A stretch of 64,000 bases of DNA, from NCBI RefSeq assembly GCF_001514305.1, contig NZ_KQ949085.1:113724-177723 (forward strand), given 5' to 3'. Position numbers and translations under genes: made by a program. The notes under the pieces were generated by a model, which had not been told where the DNA came from, ran no database searches, and saw nothing but the letters and a program-made list of their open reading frames with translations. Shown here one piece after another: positions 24,648 to 33,560 of the stretch (positions are counted from its first letter, which is position 1; every line of letters starts with the position of its first letter). The DNA is from Streptomyces dysideae (GTDB lineage Bacteria; Actinomycetota; Actinomycetes; Streptomycetales; Streptomycetaceae).

Positions 24648-26201
24648 ATGAGCAGCAGCCCGCAGCCGACCCCTTCATCGCGGACCACCGCCCACGAACC
24701 GGGCGGCGGCGGCAGCGCGATGGCCCTGCTGGTCATCGCGTCGTGCCAGCTGATGGTGGTCCTGGACATCACCATCGTGAACATCGCGCTGCCGCACATC
24801 CAGCGCGACCTGGAGTTGCCCACCACCAGCCTGTCCTGGGTGGTCAACGCCTACACCCTCACCTTCGGCGGTCTGCTGCTGCTCGGCGGCCGGGCCGGTG
24901 ACATCCTCGGCCGGCGGCGCGTCTTCGTCTTCGGTGTGCTGCTCTTCGTACTCGCCTCCCTGCTCGGCGGGTTCGCGCAGAACGCCGGCCAACTCCTCGC
25001 CGCCCGCTCCCTGCAGGGCGTCGGCGGTGCCATCGCGTCCCCGACCGCCCTCGCCCTGATCAGTACGACGTTCCGCGAAGGACCGGAACGCAACCGGGCC
25101 TTCGGGGTGTTCGCCGCGGTCTCGGCGGGCGGCGGCGCGATCGGGCTGCTCGCGGGCGGGATGCTCGTCGAGTGGCTGAACTGGCGGTGGGTGCTCTTCG
25201 TCAACGTCCCCATCGGCCTGGTCATCGCCCTCGCCACACCCCGCTGGATCAAGGAGTCCGAACGGCACCCGGGCCACTTCGACATCACCGGCGCGCTGGC
25301 CTCGACCGTGGGCATGGTGCTGCTGGTGTACGGGTTCATCAGGGCCGCGCAGGACGGCTGGCGGGACGGGCTCACCCTGGCCTCGTTCGCCGCGGCCGGC
25401 GTCGTCCTCCTGACGTTCGTGCCGGTCGAGCGGCGCTCGCGGCAGCCGATCACGCCGCTGCACATGTTCGCCGACCGCAACCGCGCGGGCACGTACGGCA
25501 TCATGCTGTGCCTCGCCGCCGCGATCTTCGGCATGTTCTTCTTCCTCACGCTCTTCGTGCAGAACGTGCTGGACTTCAGCCCGCTGGCCACCGGGTTCGC
25601 CTTCCTGCCGGTCAGCGTGGTCATCGCGTTCGGGGCCGGGCTCGCCTCGAAGTTCCTGCCCACGTACGGTCCCAAGCCGTTCATGGTGGTGGGCGCGATC
25701 CTCGCGGCGACGGGCCTGGCCTGGCTCACCCTGACCGACGTGCACTCCACCTACGCGGGCAGTGTCCTCGGCCCGATCCTCGTCTTCAGCCTGGGCATGG
25801 GCATGGAGTTCGTGTCGCTCACCCTGATGGCGCTCTCCAACGTCCGCACCGAGGAGACCGGCGCGGCCTCCGGACTCCTCAACGCCACACAGCAGGTCGG
25901 CGGTTCGCTGGGTCTGTCCATCCTGGTCACCATGTTCGGCACGGCCAGCAGGAACGAGGCCGAGAAGCAGATCCCGCGGTTCCTGTCCCAGGCGACGCCC
26001 GCCGAGCGGCGCCGCTTCGAACGCACCGGGGACCTCCCCGGACGCTGGGCCGACGAGGTCCTCACCGCCGGAGTGTCGGCCGCCTTCGTCATGGCGGCGA
26101 TCTTCACCGTGCTGGCGGCCCTGATCGCCGTCGTGGTCATCCAGGTCCGCCCCTCCGACCTGGAACGCCTCAAGGGCGGCACGGGCCTCGGCCCGGGCTG
26201 A
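24648..26201 (+). CDS. DHA2-family multidrug MFS exporter (14 TM, EmrB/QacA type)
   Basis: 517 aa with about 14 hydrophobic segments. Typical motifs are present: LDITIVNIALPHIQRDLELP at the first helix, motif A-like GGRAGDILGRRRVF, motif C-like SAGGGAIGLLAGGMLVEWLN with WRWVLFVNVPIG. It would export hydrophobic compounds by proton antiport. The ATG at 24648 is taken over an upstream in-frame alternative because similarity begins right after it. It lies downstream of an intact NarL regulator and a hairpin. No biosynthetic genes are adjacent, so the substrate is unknown. Confidence 0.88.
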   Translation: MSSSPQPTPSSRTTAHEPGGGGSAMALLVIASCQLMVVLDITIVNIALPHIQRDLELPTTSLSWVVNAYTLTFGGLLLLGGRAGDILGRRRVFVFGVLLFVLASLLGGFAQNAGQLLAARSLQGVGGAIASPTALALISTTFREGPERNRAFGVFAAVSAGGGAIGLLAGGMLVEWLNWRWVLFVNVPIGLVIALATPRWIKESERHPGHFDITGALASTVGMVLLVYGFIRAAQDGWRDGLTLASFAAAGVVLLTFVPVERRSRQPITPLHMFADRNRAGTYGIMLCLAAAIFGMFFFLTLFVQNVLDFSPLATGFAFLPVSVVIAFGAGLASKFLPTYGPKPFMVVGAILAATGLAWLTLTDVHSTYAGSVLGPILVFSLGMGMEFVSLTLMALSNVRTEETGAASGLLNATQQVGGSLGLSILVTMFGTASRNEAEKQIPRFLSQATPAERRRFERTGDLPGRWADEVLTAGVSAAFVMAAIFTVLAALIAVVVIQVRPSDLERLKGGTGLGPG

Positions 26202-26263
26202 GACCGAGGCAGCCCCACGTCAGGATCCAGGATGGCGTTCTCGTCGGGTTGGGGCGACGGTCC

Positions 26264-27622
26264 TCAGGCGGGCCGTATCACGCTGTGGATGGCCGCCTCC
26301 CCGGCGTAGAAGATCGACTCCTCGCGTATGGATGTGCCCGGGCTGGGAGCGTGGATCATCATGCCGTTGCCGGTGGCGATCCCGACGTGGCCGGCGTGGA
26401 AGAGGACCAGGTCGCCGGGCTCGACGTAGATGAGGGAGACCGGCGTTCCGGCGGTCGCCTGTTCCGGCGGGGTGCGCGGAAGGGTGACCCCGGCGGCCTT
26501 CCAGGCGGCCTGCACGAGACCGCCGGCGTCGTACGAGTCCGGCCCCGTCGCTCCCCAGAGGGACGGCTTGCCGATCTGTGCGCGGGCGAAGGAGACGGCC
26601 CGCACGGCCCTCGTGTCCTGCGCCGCGACCGGCACGGTGCCTGTGCCCGTGTCGATGACCTGGCCTGTCGCTGTGCTCCAGCCCGTTGCGGCGGCCTGGT
26701 CCGCCGTCGTGGTCCAGCCCGTCGTGACGGGTGCGACCGTGCCGAGCTCGGTCGGCTGCTGTTGCGGCCACTCCGGCCGGGCCTCCGGGAGGGACTGGGC
26801 CGTCGTCGCGGACCAGGTGTCCTCGACCGGCGGGGGCTCAGCCGCGGCGAGCGGCGTGCTCTGCTGCACGACGTGGGCCGAGAGCAACTCGCGGGCGTGG
26901 GCGAGCTTTCGCCGGTTCTGCTCCTTGGTCGTGCGCAGCGCGGACTGCCGCGCCTCGGTCGTCGGTGCGGGCAGGGCGAGGGACTGGGCCCGGGGGGTTT
27001 CCTGCGAGGTCTCCGGCTGCTGAGTCTCCGGCGCGGTCGGCAGGGCCATCGGCAGGGCCGGCACGGGCCCGGCGGTCAACTCCGCCACGGGAGCGGTCGC
27101 GGTGGCCGGACCGGACGTCAATTCGGCGACCGGCTTGGCGGTCAGCTCGGGCAGGGCGCGGTCGGCCGTCTCCCGGGCACCGCCGGTGCGGCCGTCCCCG
27201 GCACGCTCCGCCGGGCGCGCGGGCCGGGCCCCGGCCGGCCGGTCCGGCCTTCTGTCGGGCGGCATCACGGCAGGGACGGTCGGGCCCAGCCGGGAGCGCG
27301 CCACGTCGAACCACTGCCGGGCGACGGTGTCGAGGGCGGGATCGGTGCGCCTGCCCCCGTCGACCGGCCGGTCGACGCGACCGCGTGTCGCCGCGGCGCG
27401 GGTCGCGTTGAAGGTCCCGGTGTCGCTCTCGGCCTGGTCGTAGAGCGAGCTGACCCGCTGCCGGACCTCTTCCCGGCTCGGGCCCTCGTCCCCCGCGGAG
27501 GGGGCGGCGTTGGCGGTCTGGGCGAGCAGGGCCACCGAGGTGAGGGCCGCCGACGCGAGTGCGGAGTTGCGCATGCCGGGGAGGCTGAGACCCCCCGGTC
27601 GCGCGGTGCCTTCCGGCGCCAT
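26264..27622 (-). CDS. Secreted NlpC/P60 domain protein with catalytic Cys replaced by Ala
   Basis: 452 aa. The signal peptide is probably from Met17 (MRNSALASAALTSVALLAQT). A long Pro/Ala/Thr-rich region (about 50-320) includes the repeats PELTAKPVAELTSGP and VAELTAGPVPALP. The C-terminal NlpC/P60 domain (about 335-452) has GKPSLWGATGPDSYDAGGLV, where the family has D-C-S-G: Ala366 stands at the nucleophile position. The later His (LFHAGHVGIATGNG) is kept. It is thus probably non-catalytic, perhaps a wall-binding or regulatory pseudoenzyme. A c-di-AMP riboswitch precedes it, as is usual for actinobacterial cell-wall hydrolases. Confidence 0.82.
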   Translation of the reverse strand: MAPEGTARPGGLSLPGMRNSALASAALTSVALLAQTANAAPSAGDEGPSREEVRQRVSSLYDQAESDTGTFNATRAAATRGRVDRPVDGGRRTDPALDTVARQWFDVARSRLGPTVPAVMPPDRRPDRPAGARPARPAERAGDGRTGGARETADRALPELTAKPVAELTSGPATATAPVAELTAGPVPALPMALPTAPETQQPETSQETPRAQSLALPAPTTEARQSALRTTKEQNRRKLAHARELLSAHVVQQSTPLAAAEPPPVEDTWSATTAQSLPEARPEWPQQQPTELGTVAPVTTGWTTTADQAAATGWSTATGQVIDTGTGTVPVAAQDTRAVRAVSFARAQIGKPSLWGATGPDSYDAGGLVQAAWKAAGVTLPRTPPEQATAGTPVSLIYVEPGDLVLFHAGHVGIATGNGMMIHAPSPGTSIREESIFYAGEAAIHSVIRPA

Positions 27623-27639
27623 GGGCGACGTACTCCTTC

Positions 27640-27840
27640 CGTACTCCGCCTACCGAGTTAGCTGACGGGTTCGGGCGGACGGATCCGGAAGGTGTGCCCT
27701 ACGGCCCTTGCCCCGAAGGGCGGTTGGGCCGATTCACCCCGAGGTTCGGTGGGTCCCCGGCTCCAGTGGGCCGCGTGGGCGCACCGGACTCGGCGGAGGT
27801 CGCGCGACCCGGCGGGGTTCGCCGGAGGGAGTCGAGCGGC
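27640..27840 (-). ncRNA. ydaO/yuaA-type c-di-AMP riboswitch
   Basis: In the leader of the NlpC/P60 gene, the minus strand shows the conserved blocks of this class in order: GGGGACCCACCGAACC, then TCGGGGTGAATCGG, later ACCTTCCGGATCCG, GAACCCGTCAGCTAACTCG and GTAGGCGG just before the ribosome binding site. In Streptomyces this OFF-type switch turns down resuscitation and NlpC-type wall hydrolase genes when c-di-AMP is high. The downstream edge lies about 20 bases from the start codon, so read-through or terminator control close to the ribosome site is possible. Boundaries are approximate. Confidence 0.88.
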
Positions 27841-27848
27841 CGGAGGTA

Positions 27849-27878
27849 AACCTAGCCAACTTGTGTGCGGTGCGTGAA
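27849..27878 (-). promoter_or_regulatory. Candidate promoter of the riboswitch transcript
   Basis: On the minus strand, TTCACG and TAGGTT are 18 bases apart, just upstream of the first conserved riboswitch element. This would place the transcript start at about 27841. The boxes are weak matches to the vegetative consensus, so the call is tentative. Confidence 0.35.
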
Positions 27879-28009
27879 GGTTGAGGTGTGAAATGCCCGA
27901 TACGTTTTTGTGACCTTCGCCGCTGAGGGAGCAGTCCGCGGTCGGTCCGCTACTCACTGTCTCTGCTGCGCACGGTGGTGCGGACCCGACAGCCCCGCTG
28001 CAGGAGCCG

Positions 28010-29725
28010 CTAGACCAGATGGCTGCCCCACCGCTCGTGGACGACCCGCCCGTCGAACACCGTCAGGTCCACCTCGACGTCCGTGATCTCATGCGGGTCC
28101 AGGCCGAGCAGCGGACGGTCCAGGACGCACAGGTCCGCGACCTTGCCGGGCTCGACGGACCCCTTCCAGTCCTCGGCGAAGTCCTGCCGGGCGGGGTTGG
28201 CGGTGTACGCCCGCAGCGCCTCGGCGAGGTCCACGCACTGCTCGGGGCCGCTGGGCCGGCCGCTCGCCTTCGACTCGCGCAGCAGCATCGCGGCCACGCC
28301 CTGCCGCCAGTCCGGCTGTGTGACCGGCGCGTCGGAGCTGGCGCAGACCGTGACCCCGGCCTCGACGGCGGAGCGCACGGGCCACTGGTAGGCGGAGCGC
28401 CGGGGACCGACGACCTCGTCCATCAGATCGGAGATGGTCCACTTGATGGCCGGGTTCATGTTGACGCCGTAGCCGTGCGCGGCCAGTTTGGCGAGGCTGC
28501 CGGCGCCGATGAAGTCGCCGTGGATGACGTAGTGCCGCGCGTCCGGGCGGGGCGCGGACGCGTCGGCGGCGAGGAAGGCGTCCACCACCGTGTCGATCGC
28601 CCGGTCCCCGGTGACATGCACGCCGAGCTGGAAGCCGCCCTCGTGCGCGAGCCGGATCATCTCGCGCAGCTCGTCGGCCTGCAGGGCGGGTGTGTCACCG
28701 TGCACGCACAGCGCGCCGAGGCCGCCGTCGGCGTACGGCTCGCTCATCCAGGCCGTACGGTTCGGCGGCACCCCGTCGGCGAAGATCTTCACGCCGATCG
28801 CCCGCAGCCGCCGCGGGTCCGCCGACCCGGGGTGCCGCAGCTCGGCCAGTCCCTTGCGTACGTCGTCGGCGGAGCCGCCCATGGGCGCGGGCAGCAGCAA
28901 CACACTGACTCGGGCTTCGAGCTGACCCTCGGCGGCGAGTTCGGCGTACGCGGTCCAGTTGTCGGTGCTCAGGCCACCGAACAGGGTCGTCGCACCGCCG
29001 GGGCCGAGGCCCGGCTCGGTGTAGCTGGTGATGCCGCGGGAGTGCAGCTCGCGGACCACGTTCTGGATGGCCTGGCGACGCTGGACGACCGTGGGGGAGG
29101 GGAGCGCGGCCTCGACGAGGCCCTGCGCCGCCTCGCGCAGGATGCCACTGGGCCTCCCGTCGGGATCGACGTCGATGACACCACCCGGCGGTGGCGTGCT
29201 GCCCGCGTCGATGCCGCACACCCGCAGGGCCGCACTGTTGACCCACACCATGTGCGCGGAGAAGTCGGTCAGGCACACCGGGTGGTCCGGCGCCACCGCG
29301 TCCAGGTCCCGGCGGTGCGGGAAGCGGTGCGGATCGGTCAGGCACTCCGCCAGATAACCGGCGTCCCAGCCCAGCCCGACGATCCACTCACCGGGGCGGG
29401 CGGCGGCCACCGCGCGGCGGACGGCGGCGGCGACGTCGGCGATCGAACCGACCGCCGGATGGCCGACGTCGAGAGCGAAGGGCGGCTTCGTCATGCCGTA
29501 CGCCGCCCCGTGCAGATGCGAGTCGTTGATGCCGGGCAGGACGGTCCGGCCGCCGAGCTCGACCACCCGCGTGCCGGGGCCGGCCAGGGCGCGCAGCTCG
29601 GCGTCGCTGCCGACGGCGACGATGTCCCGGCCGCGCACGGCGACGGCTTCGGCGACCGTGAAACCGGCGTCGACGGTGAGGACCTGACCGCCGGTCAGGA
29701 GGAGGGTGGGGGTGCTGTCGCTCAC
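28010..29725 (-). CDS. YtcJ-like amidohydrolase
   Basis: 571 aa from a GTG. It has a metal-dependent amidohydrolase barrel with the first metal motif in GINDSHLHGAAYG, later HVTGDRAIDTVVDAF, HYVIHGDFIG and the Asp in VCASSDAPVTQPDW, which together match the amidohydrolase 3/YtcJ group. C-terminal composite beta strands (GSVEPGKVADLCVLDRPLLG) close the fold. There is no signal peptide. It is the last gene of the four-gene unit with an RbsABC-like importer, so it probably hydrolyses the imported compound. The substrate cannot be predicted. Confidence 0.87.
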   Translation of the reverse strand: MSDSTPTLLLTGGQVLTVDAGFTVAEAVAVRGRDIVAVGSDAELRALAGPGTRVVELGGRTVLPGINDSHLHGAAYGMTKPPFALDVGHPAVGSIADVAAAVRRAVAAARPGEWIVGLGWDAGYLAECLTDPHRFPHRRDLDAVAPDHPVCLTDFSAHMVWVNSAALRVCGIDAGSTPPPGGVIDVDPDGRPSGILREAAQGLVEAALPSPTVVQRRQAIQNVVRELHSRGITSYTEPGLGPGGATTLFGGLSTDNWTAYAELAAEGQLEARVSVLLLPAPMGGSADDVRKGLAELRHPGSADPRRLRAIGVKIFADGVPPNRTAWMSEPYADGGLGALCVHGDTPALQADELREMIRLAHEGGFQLGVHVTGDRAIDTVVDAFLAADASAPRPDARHYVIHGDFIGAGSLAKLAAHGYGVNMNPAIKWTISDLMDEVVGPRRSAYQWPVRSAVEAGVTVCASSDAPVTQPDWRQGVAAMLLRESKASGRPSGPEQCVDLAEALRAYTANPARQDFAEDWKGSVEPGKVADLCVLDRPLLGLDPHEITDVEVDLTVFDGRVVHERWGSHLV

Positions 29726-29756
29726 GCGAGGCCTTTCTCTGAGGTGGGGAAAGTGG

Positions 29757-30740
29757 TCACCGCGTCAGCCGCGGACCGAAGTAGGCGAGCGCCGCGCCCG
29801 CCACCAGGGCGGAGCCCTGGGCCATCTGCTGCCAGAAGGTCGGCACGTTCAACAGCGTCAGCCCGTTCTGCAGACAGCCGAGGAAGAGCACGCCGAGGAG
29901 TACTCCGAAGACCGAGCCGGATCCGCCCGTCAGCGCGACCCCGCCCAGCAGTACGGCGGTGAGCACGGTCAGTTCGAACCCGGCGCCCGAGGTCCCCGCC
30001 ACGACACTGTCCAGCACCGACGCCTTGATGGCCCCGGCCAGCGCGGCCGCGACCCCGGTCACGACGAACAGGGCGAACGGCGTACGGCGGATGTTGACGC
30101 CGGACAGGTAGGCGGCCTCCCGGTTGACGCCGATGGCGAAGACATGCCGTCCGGCCGGGGTGAGCGCCAGGAACAGGGCACCCGCCAAGAGCACCAGTGC
30201 GGCGATGAAGACCGGCGCGTCGATCCCGGCGATCCGCGACCCGCCCAGCCAGGCGAAGCCGGAGCCGAAGCTGCTCAGCGGCAGCGGGAACAGTTGCTGT
30301 GCCAGTCCGCGTACGGCGGTCAGCATGCCCAGCGTCACGATGAAGGCGGACAGGCCCAGGTAGCAGCAGAGGACGCCGTTCACGGCGCCCACCGCCGCGC
30401 CCGCGGCCAGCGCGCCCAGCACGGCCACGACCGGCGACTGGTGCTGCTGCCCGGCGAGCCAGCCCGCGACCAGCCCGCCGAGGGCGAGCGTGGAGCCGAC
30501 GGACAGGTCGAGGTAGCCGCTGATGACCAGCAGGGCCAGCGGCACCGCCACGATGGCGAGGGTGGCGGCGTCGGTCGCGATTCCGCGCAGATTGCCCGCG
30601 TCGAGGAAGCTGCCCGTCGTCAGCTGGAAGACCAGCACCATCAGGGCGAGGACCATGAGCAGGGGGTTCCGCCGTACGGCGGTCAGGCCGCCTCCCGCCA
30701 GGGCGCGCGGCGTGGGCAGGGCGGTGGTCGCGGTGGTCAT
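29757..30740 (-). CDS. Ribose-type ABC transporter permease (RbsC family)
   Basis: 327 aa with about nine or ten hydrophobic helices. The family signature region is GGSGSVFGVLLGVLFLGCLQ, and the start is typical of BPD_transp_2 (NPLLMVLALMVLVFQLTTGS; GYLDLSVGSTLALGGL). The ATG at 30740 overlaps the ATPase stop (ATGA). It forms the channel of the importer with the double ATPase and the binding lipoprotein. The cargo is not certain to be a sugar because the associated enzyme is an amidohydrolase. Confidence 0.9.
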   Translation of the reverse strand: MTTATTALPTPRALAGGGLTAVRRNPLLMVLALMVLVFQLTTGSFLDAGNLRGIATDAATLAIVAVPLALLVISGYLDLSVGSTLALGGLVAGWLAGQQHQSPVVAVLGALAAGAAVGAVNGVLCCYLGLSAFIVTLGMLTAVRGLAQQLFPLPLSSFGSGFAWLGGSRIAGIDAPVFIAALVLLAGALFLALTPAGRHVFAIGVNREAAYLSGVNIRRTPFALFVVTGVAAALAGAIKASVLDSVVAGTSGAGFELTVLTAVLLGGVALTGGSGSVFGVLLGVLFLGCLQNGLTLLNVPTFWQQMAQGSALVAGAALAYFGPRLTR

Positions 30741-32278
30741 ACTGCTCCTTCGGAGGGCGCGGGCGAGGCGTCGTGGACGGCCGACAGCAGCGCGGCCTCG
30801 GTGAGTTCGGCGCCGCTCAGCTCGCCGACGACCCGGCCCGCGGACACGATCAGACAGCGGTGGGCGAGCGCGACGATCTCCTCGGGGTCGCTGGAGGCGA
30901 ACAGCACGGCGGCGCTCCGCTGTTCGGCCAGGGAGGAGACGACCTGGTAGATCTCCTGCCGGGCGCCCACGTCGACGCCCTGGGTCGGTTCGTCGAGGAG
31001 CAGCACGTCCACTGTGCGCGCCTCGTTGATCCACCGGCCGAGGACCAGCTTCTGCTGGTTGCCGCCGGAGAACGCGACCGCCGGCAACCGGGGCCGGACC
31101 GGCCGCAGCCCCACGGCGTCGGACAACGCACCGAAGACCCGCCGCTCGGCCCCCAACGCCCGCACGCCGCGCCGGGCGAGCGAACGGACCGTCGGCAACA
31201 GCGCGTTGTCCTGTGCGCCGAGCCCCGGGAACAGCCCCTGCCGGCGCCGGTCCGCCGGGACGAGGGCGATGCCCGCGGCCAGCGCGTCGGAAGGCCGCGT
31301 GGCGGTGACGGCCCGGTCGCCGACCCGGACGGTTCCGCCCGTGGCGCGCCGCCTGCCGAAGAGGGTCTCCAGGATGCGCGTACGGCCGGAGCCGATGAGG
31401 CCGTAGAGGCCGACGATCTCGCCTTCGGCGACACCGACGTCGACGGGGCCGAATCCGGGGCCGCGGAGGCCGTCGACGGTGAGCCGGGGAGCGCGCGGGG
31501 CGCCGATGGGAACATCGCCCGACTCGGCTGCCGGGCTGTCCCTGTGAACAGCATCCGCCCGGCCCGCAATCGCCTCGACCAACTCCCGCCGCGTATGCCC
31601 CGCCACTGCGGAGTGATGGGTCACCCGCCCGTCCCGCAGGACGGTCACCGCGTCCGCAAGTCGCTCCACCTCGCCCAGCAGATGCGTGACGTACACGATG
31701 GCCAGCCCCTGGGCGCGCAGATCCTCCACCCGCTCGGCCAGCGCGTCGCTCTCGGCACCGGACAGGGCGGCGGTCGGCTCATCGAGGACGAGCACCGAGG
31801 CGCTGCGGCTGAGGGCCTTGGCGATCTCCACCAACTGCCGCTGGCCCATGGGAAGTTCGCCCACCCGGTCACGGGGCGAGCAACTCGCCGCGACCCGTTG
31901 CAGCAGCCCGGCCGCGACCCCCTCCTGCGCGCGCCGGTCGATCCGGCCGTGCCGGGTCCACTCCTGGCCGAGGAAGATGTTCTCGGCCACCGTGAGCGAG
32001 TCGACGACACTCGGCGTCTGGAAGATGATCGCCACACCAGCGGCGATGGACTCCCGCGGACTGAGCCGCGGGTACGAGGCCCCGCCCACCTCGATCGTGC
32101 CCGCGTCCGGCGGGAAGGCCCCGCCGAGGCACTTGATCAGGGTGGACTTGCCGGCGCCGTTGTGCCCGAGGAGAGCGTGCACCTGGCCCGCCGGGACGGT
32201 CAGGTCCACGCCGTCCAGCGCCTGCACGCCTCCGAAGGACTTACTGAGGCCGGTGATGCGGAGGTTCGTTTCCGTCAT
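30737..32278 (-). CDS. Ribose-type ABC transporter double ATPase (RbsA family)
   Basis: 513 aa with two nucleotide-binding domains. Domain 1 has Walker A GHNGAGKST, signature-like LPMGQRQLVEIAKAL and Walker B VLVLDEPTAAL. Domain 2 has a degenerate Walker A (GLIGSGRTRILE), signature FSGGNQQKLVLGRWI and Walker B VLLLDEPTQGVDVGA. This asymmetry is normal for the RbsA/MglA type. The start at 32278 follows a short gap after the binding protein; a longer upstream frame shows no similarity. Confidence 0.92.
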   Translation of the reverse strand: MTETNLRITGLSKSFGGVQALDGVDLTVPAGQVHALLGHNGAGKSTLIKCLGGAFPPDAGTIEVGGASYPRLSPRESIAAGVAIIFQTPSVVDSLTVAENIFLGQEWTRHGRIDRRAQEGVAAGLLQRVAASCSPRDRVGELPMGQRQLVEIAKALSRSASVLVLDEPTAALSGAESDALAERVEDLRAQGLAIVYVTHLLGEVERLADAVTVLRDGRVTHHSAVAGHTRRELVEAIAGRADAVHRDSPAAESGDVPIGAPRAPRLTVDGLRGPGFGPVDVGVAEGEIVGLYGLIGSGRTRILETLFGRRRATGGTVRVGDRAVTATRPSDALAAGIALVPADRRRQGLFPGLGAQDNALLPTVRSLARRGVRALGAERRVFGALSDAVGLRPVRPRLPAVAFSGGNQQKLVLGRWINEARTVDVLLLDEPTQGVDVGARQEIYQVVSSLAEQRSAAVLFASSDPEEIVALAHRCLIVSAGRVVGELSGAELTEAALLSAVHDASPAPSEGAV

Positions 32279-32288
32279 GGGGGGCGCC

Positions 32289-33329
32289 CTAGGAGTTCTG
32301 GGCGAGCAGCGCGTCGATCCGCGCGGTGTCGCCGCGCTGCACGAGCGTGATCGGCACCTGTGCGCTCGGGTTCGCCTTCCCGGCGGCGACCGCGCGCGGC
32401 ACCTCCACGACGGCGGCGGCGATGTCCTCCGGCGCGAGCGCGGCCGAGGCGCGGTAGAAGGTGCCCTGCTTGATCGCGAGGAGGGAGGGGGCCGAGCCGT
32501 CCTGTCCGCCGACGAAGGTCCTGGCGTCGGTTGCCTTCCGGCCCGCCTGCTGGAGCGCCTTGAAGCCGCCGTACGCCGCCGCGTCGGTGATCCCGAGGAT
32601 GATGTTGAGGTCGGGGTGCTTGGCGAGGACGGCACGCGACTTCGACAGCCCGGTGTCCGGATCGATGGCCTGTTCCTGGGCGACGACGTCGACGCCGGGC
32701 GCGTTCTTGGTGAAGGCGTCGATCATGCCCTTGGTGCGCTCGCGGCCCAGCTGGATCGTGCTGTCGGTGAGGAAGGCGACCTTTCCCTTGCCGCCGAGCT
32801 GCTCGTCGGCCCACTGCGCGGCGGCCTCCCCGAGCAGCGTGCCGCCCTCGAGGAAGCTGAACTGGATGTCCGCGCTCTGGTGCTCCAGCGAGCCGCCGTA
32901 CGTCACCCAGATCAGCCCGGCGTCCAGCGCTCTCTTGGCGATGGCCTCGGTGGCCTCGAAGACCATCGGGAACGACACGATGGCCGGGACCTTCTGGGAG
33001 ACCCAGGTGTTCAGGTTGGTGGCCTGGGTGTCGGCGTTGCCCGCGTCGCTCGTGGTCAACAGGGAGATGTCGTGCTGCTTCGCGGCGGCGGTGGAGAGCT
33101 TCACCAGCGTCGAGTAGAGCGGGAGCTGGGTGAACGGGTAGTCGAAGCCGATCCGGGTGAGAGTCTTCGACGAGCCTGCGGCCGTGCCCGTGGCCTTCGC
33201 CGAGGTCGCGCCGGCGTCCGGCGCCGAGCAGCCCGCGAGGGCCAGCGCGGTGGCCGCTGCGGTGCCGCCGGACCATGCGAGGAACTGCCGGCGGGAGGCC
33301 GAGGGGACGGCTTGCGGGAATCTGGTCAT
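32289..33329 (-). CDS. Ribose-type substrate-binding lipoprotein
   Basis: 346 aa. The N terminus combines a twin-Arg-like SRRQFLAW and a lipobox (ALALAGC), so the mature protein should be lipid-anchored and may use Tat export. The mature part follows the Peripla_BP_4 layout: IGFDYPFTQLPLYSTLV, SQKVPAIVSFPM, KVAFLTDSTIQLGRERTKG, DLNIILGITDAAAYGGFKAL. It opens the unit that continues with the ATPase, permease and amidohydrolase. Ligand unknown. Confidence 0.88.
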   Translation of the reverse strand: MTRFPQAVPSASRRQFLAWSGGTAAATALALAGCSAPDAGATSAKATGTAAGSSKTLTRIGFDYPFTQLPLYSTLVKLSTAAAKQHDISLLTTSDAGNADTQATNLNTWVSQKVPAIVSFPMVFEATEAIAKRALDAGLIWVTYGGSLEHQSADIQFSFLEGGTLLGEAAAQWADEQLGGKGKVAFLTDSTIQLGRERTKGMIDAFTKNAPGVDVVAQEQAIDPDTGLSKSRAVLAKHPDLNIILGITDAAAYGGFKALQQAGRKATDARTFVGGQDGSAPSLLAIKQGTFYRASAALAPEDIAAAVVEVPRAVAAGKANPSAQVPITLVQRGDTARIDALLAQNS

Positions 33330-33560
33330 GGCGGGGCTCTCCAGGGAAGGTGGCCCGTGGCGGCGGGCGTCCGGCTGTGCCGAACAGGAAAGACCGGAGC
33401 CCCGTGCCGTGCCATCCGTACAAATACCGACTGTCCGAGAGCCCGGCGCTGACCAGGCGGAACCGGGTCACGGATCGGTGAACGCCTTGTCCGGGGCCCC
33501 TGCCGGCCCTATCGTTAGGGACCAAACGACCCTTGCGGTACCGGGCCCCGGGAGGCTCGC

